Origin: JACJXW01 sp964418125
Lineage (GTDB): Bacteria; Bacteroidota; Bacteroidia; Chitinophagales; Saprospiraceae
DNA: 64,000 nt
Assembly (NCBI GenBank): GCA_964418125.1
Contig: CAYQKY010000015.1
Location: forward strand, 1 to 64,000
Direction: 5' to 3'
The notes below the pieces were generated by a model. That model saw only the letters and a list, made by a program, of their open reading frames with translations, ran no database searches and was not told the DNA's origin. The translations under genes were made by a program, and so were the position numbers. This document shows positions 8,928-16,916 of this stretch, one piece after another (the first letter of the stretch is position 1; each line of letters opens with the position of its first letter).

Positions 8928-9593
8928 TCACCGCCCCACCAAATTCCTCCCCGGTTTCAGCAGCGGCTTCCCATTCAGTGGTATGCTCAGCCCGATGCCC
9001 ATCACCGGCTGGCCCGTCGGGGCGAGGATGTCTATATTGGGGCGGACTTTCAGGCCGATGTCATCATCCACATTGAAGCCTTTGAGGTGGGCGTCGACAA
9101 AGGCCTCCATGGCCTGCAGGGTATAGACCAGAATGAAACCCACATACGCTGTCTGGGTATTTTTATCGTAGCTGTCGCGCAGGCTGCGGAGGGTACTGAC
9201 ATTATCGATGGAGCTGCCGGAGAATTCGTGTTCCTCTCCTTTCCGCTTGAGGTCAAGGGCGTCGCGGAGGCGGCGGTAGAGGCCCTGGTTATAATCGATC
9301 ACCAGCACCATGCCGGTGAGGGCGCCATAGACGAGCGGCACTTTCCACCACCGCTTGTTGTAGAGCTGCCCCGAGCCGGGAATGACCAGGGAAAACAGGG
9401 CCGCCCGCTTGGGGTTGGGATAGTCGCGGGTGAACCAGTTCTCTTTTTTTTGCTTTTCAATGACTGTATCCACCTGGCCGGCAGTGATAACCGTATCCAC
9501 AGGCATCTCTATGGTTAAGGTATCCCCCTGCTGAGCGGCCGATTGCCCCAGGCAACAAGATAAAGCCAATATCAGGATAAATAACTGCTTCAT
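8928..9593 (-). CDS. DUF5683 membrane protein of the par cluster
   Basis: A 221-residue protein. The start chosen (9593) opens a clear signal peptide (MKQLFILILALSCCLGQSAA). An NPKRAALFSLVIPGSGQLYNK segment and the following hydrophobic stretches are typical of DUF5683, a Bacteroidota family of unknown function usually found just after parB. A longer frame to 9641 would put 16 polar residues before the signal sequence and is less likely. It is third in the series parA-parB-DUF5683. In many relatives dapB and lepB follow, but here the dnd island comes next. Confidence 0.85.
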   Translation of the reverse strand: MKQLFILILALSCCLGQSAAQQGDTLTIEMPVDTVITAGQVDTVIEKQKKENWFTRDYPNPKRAALFSLVIPGSGQLYNKRWWKVPLVYGALTGMVLVIDYNQGLYRRLRDALDLKRKGEEHEFSGSSIDNVSTLRSLRDSYDKNTQTAYVGFILVYTLQAMEAFVDAHLKGFNVDDDIGLKVRPNIDILAPTGQPVMGIGLSIPLNGKPLLKPGRNLVGR

Positions 9594-9755
9594 GCTAAAG
9601 TAACGCTGGCCCCAGCTTTTTTGTATTTGAATCGCCGCCATTCACTTTTCGTTAACCGGTGGGAAGTGGCCATGCAGGAATGTTATCGGGCTAAGGCACT
9701 TGTATAGCCGGACATTTACACGTTTACACTTTTCCACTTCAACACATTTCTCACT

Positions 9756-10697
9756 CTAATCCTCCAACCGGTCCAGCAACTGGTTCAGCTCGTCTACCGA
9801 ATTGAAGGAGAGGATGACCTGCCCCTTGCCTTTTTCCTTCAATTTGAGCTTAACCTGGTTCTTGGCGCCGAAGAACTCCTGAAAGGTTTGCTCTACCTTC
9901 CGGTATTCGTCGGGCAGTTTGGCGGCGGAAGCCGCACTCTTTTTGGTTTTCGGTTGTTTGTAATCGCTGACCTGGCGTTCCAGTGCCCGGACGGACATCC
10001 CTTCTTTGACGATTTTATCCAGCAGGTACTTCTGCATGGCGAAGTCATCCAGCCCGGCCAGGGCGCGGGCGTGGCCCATAGAGATCTCACCCTCTTTGAC
10101 GGCCTCCTGTACTACCGGCGGCAGCTCGAGCAGGCGCAGGAAGTTGGTGATGGTTGTGCGCTTTTTACCAACGCGCTGGGCGAGATCTTCATGGCGCAGG
10201 TCGAACTCCTCGATCAGCCGCTGGTAAGTAATGGCCACCTCCATGGCGTTGAGGTCTTCCCGCTGGATATTCTCTACCAGGGCCATTTCCATCATCTCCT
10301 GGTCGTTGGCCAGCCGGACGTAGGCGGGGATCTCTTCCAGGCCTGCCAGCTGGGAGGCTTTCCATCGGCGTTCTCCCGAGATCAGCTGGTAGGAATCGGG
10401 GCCGAGGCGGCGCACCGTCACCGGCTGGATCAGGCCGTAGGCCTTGAGGGAGTCAGCCAGTTCCTGGAGGGCTTCGGGGTCAAAATCCTTGCGGGGCTGG
10501 TCGGGATTGGGGGCGATCCCTTTCACGGGGATCATGGCAACGGTATGGGACAATTCCCGGACGACCTTTTCCGGGTTCTGCTCAATATCTTCTTCACTGA
10601 TATTGAAATAGGCCAGGCGGCTGCTTTTTTTTACGCTGCGCAGGGATTCCCGCAGGTCGGTCTTGCTGACGTTCTTTTTACTGATTCTCTTGGCCAT
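9756..10697 (-). CDS. parB: Chromosome partitioning protein ParB
   Basis: A 313-residue ParB/Spo0J CTPase and centromere-binding protein. From the MAKR start, the ParB nuclease-like/CTP-binding domain lies at about 55-150 with GERRWKAS (108-115) and ENIQREDLN (142-150). A helix-turn-helix follows (about 165-195), and a C-terminal dimerisation segment ends the protein. The start at 10697 is preferred over the upstream ATG because a TAnnTTTG element lies just upstream at 10734-10741. It acts with ParA on parS sites to segregate the chromosome origin. No parS-like 16-mer was recognised in this window. Confidence 0.95.
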   Translation of the reverse strand: MAKRISKKNVSKTDLRESLRSVKKSSRLAYFNISEEDIEQNPEKVVRELSHTVAMIPVKGIAPNPDQPRKDFDPEALQELADSLKAYGLIQPVTVRRLGPDSYQLISGERRWKASQLAGLEEIPAYVRLANDQEMMEMALVENIQREDLNAMEVAITYQRLIEEFDLRHEDLAQRVGKKRTTITNFLRLLELPPVVQEAVKEGEISMGHARALAGLDDFAMQKYLLDKIVKEGMSVRALERQVSDYKQPKTKKSAASAAKLPDEYRKVEQTFQEFFGAKNQVKLKLKEKGKGQVILSFNSVDELNQLLDRLED

Positions 10698-10733
10698 ATC
10701 GACACACTTGATTTTTGGATATTGAATCAGCTG

Positions 10734-10741
10734 CAAAGGTA
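10734..10741 (-). promoter_or_regulatory. Bacteroidota -7 element upstream of parB
   Basis: TACCTTTG on the minus strand matches TAnnTTTG. No clear -33 TTG at 19-21 bp was found. Transcription starting near 10,728 would give a leader of about 30 nt before the chosen parB start, so parB probably has its own promoter besides any read-through from parA. Confidence 0.45.
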
Positions 10742-10894
10742 AGGAAAATGGCCGGGGATGAGTGGCTGCAAGGTTATTAGTTATGGAAACACCCAGGGAA
10801 TAGAACAGGTATTGGTTATTTCTGCTGCGGCAACCTCTGAACTGGCCGTGTTATGAATGCATAATAACCAATAATCCTTCAAAGCCGGACGTCC

Positions 10895-11695
10895 TCAGTT
10901 CATACTCGCCCCACTCTTCGGCCGGATCTTATCATTGTTGTTCTTCAGGAACTCCTTGGCCAGGTTAAAGAAATTGATGCTTCCCCGGCTGCTGGCGTTG
11001 ATCATGGCCACCGGCATGTGCAGGTTGGGCGCTTCCCCGAGCTTGGAGTTGCGGTGGATAATGGTGTCGAGCACCTCGTCTTTAAAGAGCTCCCGTACTT
11101 CTTCCACTACGATGTTGGCCAGGCGAAGGCGGCTGTCATACATAGACAGAAGTATTCCTTCGATCTTCAGCCCCGGGTTCAGTTTGGCCTGAACCAGTTC
11201 GATGGTTTCCCGGAGGCGGGAAAGCCCTTCGAGGGCGAAAAACTCGCACTGCACCGGCACGAGGATCGAATCGGCTGCCGTCAGGGCGTTGATGGTGATC
11301 AATCCCAGAGAAGGCAGGCAATCGATGAAGACATAGTCGTAATCTCCGCGCACCTGTTCCACGGCATCCCGGAGGAGAAACTCCCGCTTCATACGGCTGA
11401 CCAGCTCGATCTCGGCGCCCACCAGGTCAATGGTTGACGGTATGATATGCAGGTTGGGCGTATCCGTCTCGTAGATACACTCAATGGTATCCACATCGCC
11501 GACCATACAGTCGTAGAGGCTGGTTTCCACATCATCCGGCATCACGCCGACCCCGGATGAGGCGTTGGACTGCGGGTCCGCATCGATGAGCAGAACCTTT
11601 TTCTCCAGAATGGCCAGGCTGGCTGCCAGGTTGATGGCCGTTGTCGTTTTTCCGACGCCTCCTTTCTGGTTGGCGATTGATATAACTTTTCCCAT
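10895..11695 (-). CDS. parA: Chromosome partitioning ATPase ParA (Soj/MinD family)
   Basis: A 266-residue protein with the deviant Walker A KGGVGKTTT (11-19), LLIDADPQSNAS and the Walker B region YVFIDCLPSLGL. These are hallmarks of chromosomal ParA/Soj. It binds DNA non-specifically as an ATP dimer and is released by ParB. It lies 197 bp upstream of the parB start on the same strand. Length and motifs are normal. Confidence 0.96.
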   Translation of the reverse strand: MGKVISIANQKGGVGKTTTAINLAASLAILEKKVLLIDADPQSNASSGVGVMPDDVETSLYDCMVGDVDTIECIYETDTPNLHIIPSTIDLVGAEIELVSRMKREFLLRDAVEQVRGDYDYVFIDCLPSLGLITINALTAADSILVPVQCEFFALEGLSRLRETIELVQAKLNPGLKIEGILLSMYDSRLRLANIVVEEVRELFKDEVLDTIIHRNSKLGEAPNLHMPVAMINASSRGSINFFNLAKEFLKNNNDKIRPKSGASMN

Positions 11696-11725
11696 GGCGT
11701 AGTTTGGAATGAAATTTAAACAATA

Positions 11726-11794
11726 CAGGGTGAAGTGGAAGCCCTGCCGCTGTTGCTACAATATCCTGGTTTTACGGGCTTCAACTTCACCCTG
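11726..11794. repeat. 19-bp inverted repeat upstream of parA
   Basis: CAGGGTGAAGTGGAAGCCC (11726-11744) and GGGCTTCAACTTCACCCTG (11776-11794) pair with one mismatch around a 31-nt loop. It lies between the UPF0173 hydrolase stop and the parA start. It may end the hydrolase transcript or act in the parA leader. A strong T-run is missing on the minus strand. Confidence 0.65.
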
Positions 11795-11807
11795 CCGTAG
11801 TTTCGGA

Positions 11808-12488
11808 TTAAAGCTCGAAGCTTTCACCTATTGACAGCAAAATTAACTCTTTTCCTTTATCCGCAAAAGCTTTTTTGGCTGCGGCGTGGCCTATTTTGAT
11901 GTAACCGAAGGTATCGTAGTGGCAGCCGATGACCTTATTGCAGCCAATATAATCGCTGGCGAGGACGGCGTCTTCATAGCCCATGGTGAAGTTGTCGCCG
12001 ATGGGCAGGATGGCAAAATCCAGCTTGGGGCAAGTCAGCGGCAGGAGCTTCATGTCCATGGTCAGCGCCGTATCTCCGGCATGGTAGAAGCATACCTCAT
12101 CATTCCAAACAACAAAGCCTCCCGGGTTTCCGCCGTAGGTGCCATCGGGCAGGACGCTGGAGTGGACGGCGTTGACGTATTTCGCCGTGCCGAAGTCAAA
12201 CTCCACTTTCCCGCCGTGATTCATGGGGTGGCCTTCCAGCCCCTTATTTTCGAACCAGCTGACGATCTCAAAATTGGAAACGACTTTCGATTTATTCCTT
12301 TTTCCTATGCTCTCGGCATCAGCCACATGATCGCCATGGCCGTGGGTGATCAGAAGGTAATCTGCTTTTATCTGGTTGACATCGATATCTTTGGCCAGTT
12401 CATTAGGGGTAATAAAGGGGTCGAACAGGATGTGTTTTCCTTTCATCTCAACGGCAAAAGTAGAATGGCCGTAGTACGTCAGTTTCAT
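11808..12488 (-). CDS. UPF0173 metal-dependent hydrolase (metallo-beta-lactamase fold)
   Basis: A 226-residue MBL-fold protein. The metal-binding motif HGHGDHVADA is at 49-58, LLFDPF-like strands come near the N-terminus, and FYHAGDTALTMDM and the final IGCHYDTFGYI supply further ligand positions, all typical of UPF0173 (YtkL-like). The substrate is unknown; the length is normal. The start at 12488 is chosen because MKLTYYGHS is the family's usual N-terminus. The upstream extension to 12674 would overlap the neighbouring divergent region. Confidence 0.9.
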   Translation of the reverse strand: MKLTYYGHSTFAVEMKGKHILFDPFITPNELAKDIDVNQIKADYLLITHGHGDHVADAESIGKRNKSKVVSNFEIVSWFENKGLEGHPMNHGGKVEFDFGTAKYVNAVHSSVLPDGTYGGNPGGFVVWNDEVCFYHAGDTALTMDMKLLPLTCPKLDFAILPIGDNFTMGYEDAVLASDYIGCNKVIGCHYDTFGYIKIGHAAAKKAFADKGKELILLSIGESFEL

Positions 12489-12730
12489 ATCTGTTTGGTT
12501 TTTAATGAAAAAAGAAAGCGGCTTCTGGTTTGGACGCCTGAATATAGGAAATCTGAGGGCTATTTCCTGAGCTTTTGCCGAAAATGTAGGCGCCAATTTT
12601 GCCGCAACCGGGCAGGAGTGTAATATTGAAACAAGTTCTAAAATTTGCCGAAACGGTTGAACAATTCCGTGCATTCAACTGTGTAGTAGCCAGAATTTTC
12701 AATATCGCGTACCAAAAGGGCTAAGTGCCA

Positions 12731-13267
12731 ATGATCACCGTAATTTCCGGAACCAACCGCAAAAACAGCGAATGCCTGAAGTTCGCAAGGCTGTACTTCG
12801 AAATGCTGCAGGAGAGCACTGAAGAAGAAGTCAAACTGCTGGCGCTGGAGCATATCCCGCACGACTGGTTCTTTCCAGATATGTACAAGCGGCAGGCCCC
12901 CAGCCTGAAAAGCCTGCAAGATGAGTATATCCTCCCCGCCCAAAAATTCGTTTTTGTTACTCCGGAATACAACGGCGGATTTCCGGGTGCGGTGAAGCTT
13001 TTCATCGATGCCTGCACCGTGCGGAAGTACACTTCCAATTTCAAAGGCAAGAAGGCGGCGCTCGTCGGCATCGCTACCGGCCGGGCCGGTAACCTGCGGG
13101 GCATGGAGCACCTCACCGGAGTGCTCAATTACCTGGGTACTATCGTGATGCCGGATAAGTTGCCCATCTCCCGCATATCCGACCTGAAGGCAGGAAACGG
13201 GGAGGTGATCGATGAAGAAACGCTGGAGGTAATGCGGGCGCATACACTCGAGTTTCTGGCGTTTTAG
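12731..13267 (+). CDS. NADPH-dependent FMN reductase family protein
   Basis: A 178-residue flavodoxin-like protein. The N-terminal ISGTNRKNSECLKFA phosphate-binding loop and the TPEYNGGFPGAVKLFIDA motif match the SsuE/ArsH/azoreductase-like FMN reductase family, which reduces FMN or quinones with NAD(P)H. An ATG at 12731 (MITVISG) is preferred to the GTG at 12725 because it starts directly at the first beta strand. It is divergent from the hydrolase and convergent with the glycosyltransferase gene. Confidence 0.85.
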   Translation: MITVISGTNRKNSECLKFARLYFEMLQESTEEEVKLLALEHIPHDWFFPDMYKRQAPSLKSLQDEYILPAQKFVFVTPEYNGGFPGAVKLFIDACTVRKYTSNFKGKKAALVGIATGRAGNLRGMEHLTGVLNYLGTIVMPDKLPISRISDLKAGNGEVIDEETLEVMRAHTLEFLAF

Positions 13268-13294
13268 AGCCTCTCCTTACCCCTCCAAACAAGC

Positions 13295-14776
13295 TTAATA
13301 CTCAAACCAGTATCCCGCCGCACCCACCTTCTCTATCTGTTTCTTCTCCCTGGCCATAGTTCCTGCCGTATTCCTCATCCGGGCCATTTTGCTCCTGGCT
13401 CCATCCGAGACCACGTGGGAGAAAACCAGCCAGAAGCCGGCGTTCTGCTGCCGATGCTCCTCCAGAATGTCTTCAAGGATGTCATCCCAACTCAGCACGA
13501 CGCCGTGGGGCAGGGAATATTTTTGTTTGTGAACATGCCACCGGCTGTAGTAGCAGTATGCCGGCCCGGCCTCCAGGTCGATAAATGCCGGCCCTCCTCT
13601 CCCGGTTTCTTTGATGGATATCAGAACGCCTTTGAGGTTCTCGATCTCAGTGGAATCTCCCAGTGCCCACAGCGAATTGGCAAAGGGCGCCGCCTCCAGG
13701 ATGAGCAGGGCGAGGAGGGCCGGCCTGGAGTACCTTCCTGCCCTTTTCCATGCTTCCGAAGCTCCATAGGCGGCCACCAGGAGAAAAATGGGCATCAGAA
13801 AAAGGGCCACCCGCGGGATGAGGGAAAACTTATGGAGGGCGGAGGCCGCAAAACTGCCCAGTATAGGTACGGTAAGCAGCAGGAAAACTCCCGTATCCTG
13901 AACCGCAAGCCGGTATCCTCCCCACAGCAGCAGGCAAATGCCCACGGCCAACCCTATGGCGGTGAAGCCGAGGGCCGGGCTGAACAGGCCGTATAAGATC
14001 CCGCCCAGTTGTTCCCAGGCCTGCGCTTTCCAGAACTGCACCGGAAAGAAAAAGGCGGCGTGGTAATTTTGTAGCATTTCCCGTTCTACGCCATCCTGAA
14101 GTACGCTGTAGTACAGAGCCGAAAAAGAAAATAGCCAGGCGGCGCCAACCGCGGCCAGCGCTGCTATGGCCTTGCCGTTTCTCCGGAGAAAAAAGGTATA
14201 AAGGTAACCGGCCCCAACTCCGAAGAGGATAAAAACGGCAGGCATGGAAAACCAGAGGCCCAGGCTGCCGGCAACCGCCCATAGCCAGAAATGCCGGGCT
14301 TTCATCTTGTCAGGAGGTAACTGTAGGGCCAGCAGGATAAATCCGATGGCCATTGCCCCGTCGGTACTGTACTGCTTCATCTCCGTGCCGAAACGAAGGA
14401 GGAAGGGCGAAAAGGCAACCATGGCGAGCGGAAACCAATGCACGGCAGGAGCCAGATAAAGCTTCCTGTTGACAATACAGATCGCGATCAACAGGAAAAC
14501 CCCTCCTGCGAAGGGCCAGAGCCGCAGGCTCCATTCGTGATTGCCCAGCAATACAACGGCCCCTTTGGTAAACACCATAAACAGGGGCGGAGCATACTGG
14601 TCGTAAAGGAGCGGCTGAAAGAATCGGCTGTAGGGAAGTTCGGAAATGTTGAGCGCCAGGTTGGCTTCATCAATGAATAGGGAGCGGGCATCCAGATAAT
14701 ACCATAAACGCAGTGCAATGCCTGCGGCCAGCACAAAGAGGGCGGCGGCTGTTGAAAAGGATGGCCATCGGTTCAT
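13295..14776 (-). CDS. PMT/ArnT-like membrane glycosyltransferase
   Basis: A 493-residue polytopic membrane protein with about ten to eleven hydrophobic segments. The first periplasmic loop holds FIDEANLALN (35-44), the acidic motif expected of GT-C fold lipid-linked sugar transferases (PMT_2/glycosyltransferase family 39 type). A soluble C-terminal region starts near residue 370. The acceptor and sugar cannot be told. It lies downstream of sppA and is separated from it by a strong terminator, so it may be transcribed separately. Confidence 0.7.
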   Translation of the reverse strand: MNRWPSFSTAAALFVLAAGIALRLWYYLDARSLFIDEANLALNISELPYSRFFQPLLYDQYAPPLFMVFTKGAVVLLGNHEWSLRLWPFAGGVFLLIAICIVNRKLYLAPAVHWFPLAMVAFSPFLLRFGTEMKQYSTDGAMAIGFILLALQLPPDKMKARHFWLWAVAGSLGLWFSMPAVFILFGVGAGYLYTFFLRRNGKAIAALAAVGAAWLFSFSALYYSVLQDGVEREMLQNYHAAFFFPVQFWKAQAWEQLGGILYGLFSPALGFTAIGLAVGICLLLWGGYRLAVQDTGVFLLLTVPILGSFAASALHKFSLIPRVALFLMPIFLLVAAYGASEAWKRAGRYSRPALLALLILEAAPFANSLWALGDSTEIENLKGVLISIKETGRGGPAFIDLEAGPAYCYYSRWHVHKQKYSLPHGVVLSWDDILEDILEEHRQQNAGFWLVFSHVVSDGARSKMARMRNTAGTMAREKKQIEKVGAAGYWFEY

Positions 14777-14790
14777 CCGGCCAAAATAAA

Positions 14791-14822
14791 GATTTTCCAG
14801 ATCTTCGGGGATCTGGAAAATC
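14791..14822 (-). terminator. Intrinsic terminator of sppA
   Basis: A 13-bp perfect stem (GATTTTCCAGATC at 14791-14803 with 14810-14822) encloses a 6-nt loop. On the minus strand it is followed by TTTATTTT. It sits 11 bp after the sppA stop. Confidence 0.8.
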
Positions 14823-14832
14823 TAGCCACACT

Positions 14833-16605
14833 TTAATTAAACGGTATCCAAACCGGCAGCCTCGCCTGGAATCCTTTGGAATCCTTGAGTTCCTGTACGA
14901 AGCGGAGGTACGGATAGTATTCGCCAAGTTCGGATTTCAGGACGGCCTTCGCCCGGACATCCTCTTCCCCGAACCATTGCTCGATCAGTTGCTGTATGGG
15001 GTCTTTTACCCTTGGGTATTCCGTCAGGCGATACTCGTCCAGTTCCGCCATAGCGGCGGCGGAAGCGATGGCCCGGTCCAGCCCGCCTATTTTGTCCACA
15101 AGGCCGATCTCCAGCGCCTTTTCCCCGGTCCAGACCCGGCCCTGGGCGATGGCGTGGACCGAATCGCGGCTCATCCTTCGCCCTTCGGCCACACGGGACA
15201 GGAAAGTTTCGTACATGTCATCGGTCCGCTTCTGGAGAATGCGGGATGCCCCCGGAGATAACGGATAGAAAGGTGTAATGCCGGTGGCGTAGGGGCCGGT
15301 CTTCACCGAATCGAAATGGATGCCGGCCTTTTCATCCAGCAATTCACTGGCGTCCGGAATGGCCAGGACTACGCCGATGGACCCGGTCAGGGTATTCGGC
15401 TCGGCAAATATCGAATCGGCCATGGCAGAAATGTAGTAACCGCCGGAAGCGGCATAATCGCCCATGCTTACCACTATCTGTTTGCCATCGGCCCGGGCCA
15501 GGTTCAGCTCTTTCCAGATGCTTTCCGAGGCCATGGCGCTTCCGCCCGGTGAGTTGACCCGCAGGACGATGGCCTTGATCTTGTCGTCCCGGCGGATCTG
15601 CTGAATGTATTTGGCGTATTTATCGTCGCCGATACTTCCCGGGGCGCCGTCTCCATCTACGATCGTTCCCTCGGCGTAGATGACGGCGATTTTATTTTTG
15701 ATGCCGTAGTCTTTTTTACCCGGGTTGGCGCGGTTGTATTCTTCCATAGAGGCCATAGGGACCTTTTCGCCTTCGTCGAGGCCCAGGCGGTTGCGCAATT
15801 CTTCCAAAGCATCACTGCGGTGGGCCACCTTGTCGGCCAGGCCGGCTTCGACAGAGGCTTCGGGGTTCATCCCTACATAGTCGGCCGCCAGTTCCCGGAG
15901 GCGCTCCTCACTAAGGTTGCGGGACTTACTGATATCCAGGATAAAGTTCTCATAAATATCATCGAGATATTCGCGGATCTGCATGCGGTTTTCCTTGCTC
16001 ATCTTATTGAGGCGGTAGGGCTCGCTGGCGCCCTTGAACTTGCCGGCGTAGTACACCTGCATATCTATGCCGACCTTGTCCAGCAGGTCCTTGAAGAAAG
16101 GAACCTGAGCAGCAAACCCCCGGAAATCGATCATGCCAAGCGGGTTGACCATGAGCTGGTCGGCGCTGCTGGCCAGATAATAGGCGCCCTGGGAGTAGTA
16201 TTTGGAGTAGGCGATTATGAATTTACCTCCTTCCCTGAAATCCAGGAGCGCATCGCGCAGAACCGCTGAGGTCACCAGCCCGCCGCTTGCCAGCCCGTCA
16301 ACTTCCAGAAAGATACCTTTAATGTTGTCATCTTTCTTTGCTCTTTCCAGCGTGTTGAGCATTTCCTGGAGGCCCAGGATCTTCTTTTTTCTGAAGTCGA
16401 AGGGGTCGAGCTCCAGGTTGTTGGTCTGTTCCGGGATGGGGTCGTCGAAAGTGAGATGGAGAACCGTATTGGGTTTTATTTCCTTGGGCTGGTCCGCCTG
16501 CCTGGCGATCTGGGTGATCACCAGCCCACCGATGCTCAGCATTAAGAAGAACGCGATAAAGATACCGAGACAAGAAGCGAGTAAGAACTTAAAGAATTGT
16601 CCCAT
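14833..16605 (-). CDS. sppA: Signal peptide peptidase SppA, 67K type
   Basis: A 590-residue inner-membrane serine protease that degrades cleaved signal peptides. One N-terminal membrane anchor lies at about 4-34. The two tandem SppA/ClpP-like domains carry the catalytic lysine in YAGKFKGASEPY (about K191) and the nucleophile serine in DYAASGGYYIS (about S387), a standard Ser-Lys dyad. The start at 16605 (MGQFFKFLL) gives the membrane anchor; the ATG at 16647 would lie inside the promoter-proximal leader. A good Bacteroidota promoter lies at 16632-16664. Confidence 0.94.
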   Translation of the reverse strand: MGQFFKFLLASCLGIFIAFFLMLSIGGLVITQIARQADQPKEIKPNTVLHLTFDDPIPEQTNNLELDPFDFRKKKILGLQEMLNTLERAKKDDNIKGIFLEVDGLASGGLVTSAVLRDALLDFREGGKFIIAYSKYYSQGAYYLASSADQLMVNPLGMIDFRGFAAQVPFFKDLLDKVGIDMQVYYAGKFKGASEPYRLNKMSKENRMQIREYLDDIYENFILDISKSRNLSEERLRELAADYVGMNPEASVEAGLADKVAHRSDALEELRNRLGLDEGEKVPMASMEEYNRANPGKKDYGIKNKIAVIYAEGTIVDGDGAPGSIGDDKYAKYIQQIRRDDKIKAIVLRVNSPGGSAMASESIWKELNLARADGKQIVVSMGDYAASGGYYISAMADSIFAEPNTLTGSIGVVLAIPDASELLDEKAGIHFDSVKTGPYATGITPFYPLSPGASRILQKRTDDMYETFLSRVAEGRRMSRDSVHAIAQGRVWTGEKALEIGLVDKIGGLDRAIASAAAMAELDEYRLTEYPRVKDPIQQLIEQWFGEEDVRAKAVLKSELGEYYPYLRFVQELKDSKGFQARLPVWIPFN

Positions 16606-16631
16606 TTTTTTGTGCTTAAGTTTTTGTGCTG

Positions 16632-16664
16632 CAAATTTACCCCACATGGGGCGGAAGTAACAAA
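16632..16664 (-). promoter_or_regulatory. Bacteroidota-type promoter of sppA
   Basis: On the minus strand, TAAATTTG (16639-16632) matches the -7 consensus TAnnTTTG. A TTTG ending at 16661 sits 21 bp upstream as the -33 element. Its position just upstream of the ATG at 16605 supports that start. Confidence 0.65.
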
Positions 16665-16838
16665 AAATTAGATCAAAGCGGGTTTTTCGGGGAGCAATAA
16701 CGCCGCCCTTTGTAGCGAGGCCTGAAAGTTAATGCAGGGCAAAAAACAAAGGGGGAGGGTTTACCTGCCCGGAATATGGTTTTTGGGATAAAGCCTCTAA
16801 TTTTAGCAGTAGAACAGCCATGGGACGGAAAGATGGTT

Positions 16839-16846
16839 TATCTTTG
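16839..16846 (+). promoter_or_regulatory. -7 element of the SprB-repeat adhesin gene
   Basis: TATCTTTG matches TAnnTTTG. The leader would be about 65 nt to the ATG at 16917. No convincing -33 TTG was seen at the usual distance. Confidence 0.5.
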
Positions 16847-16916
16847 TCATAGTCCGTTGTCCTGCTCAGTTTTTTTGCGTGAATAACCTTCCTGCCCGTA
16901 AACAGGGTTAATCGTT

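Noticed and set aside
9756..11800. parS centromere site near parAB
   Set aside because: No 16-mer of the GTTTCACGTGAAAC type was recognised in this window.
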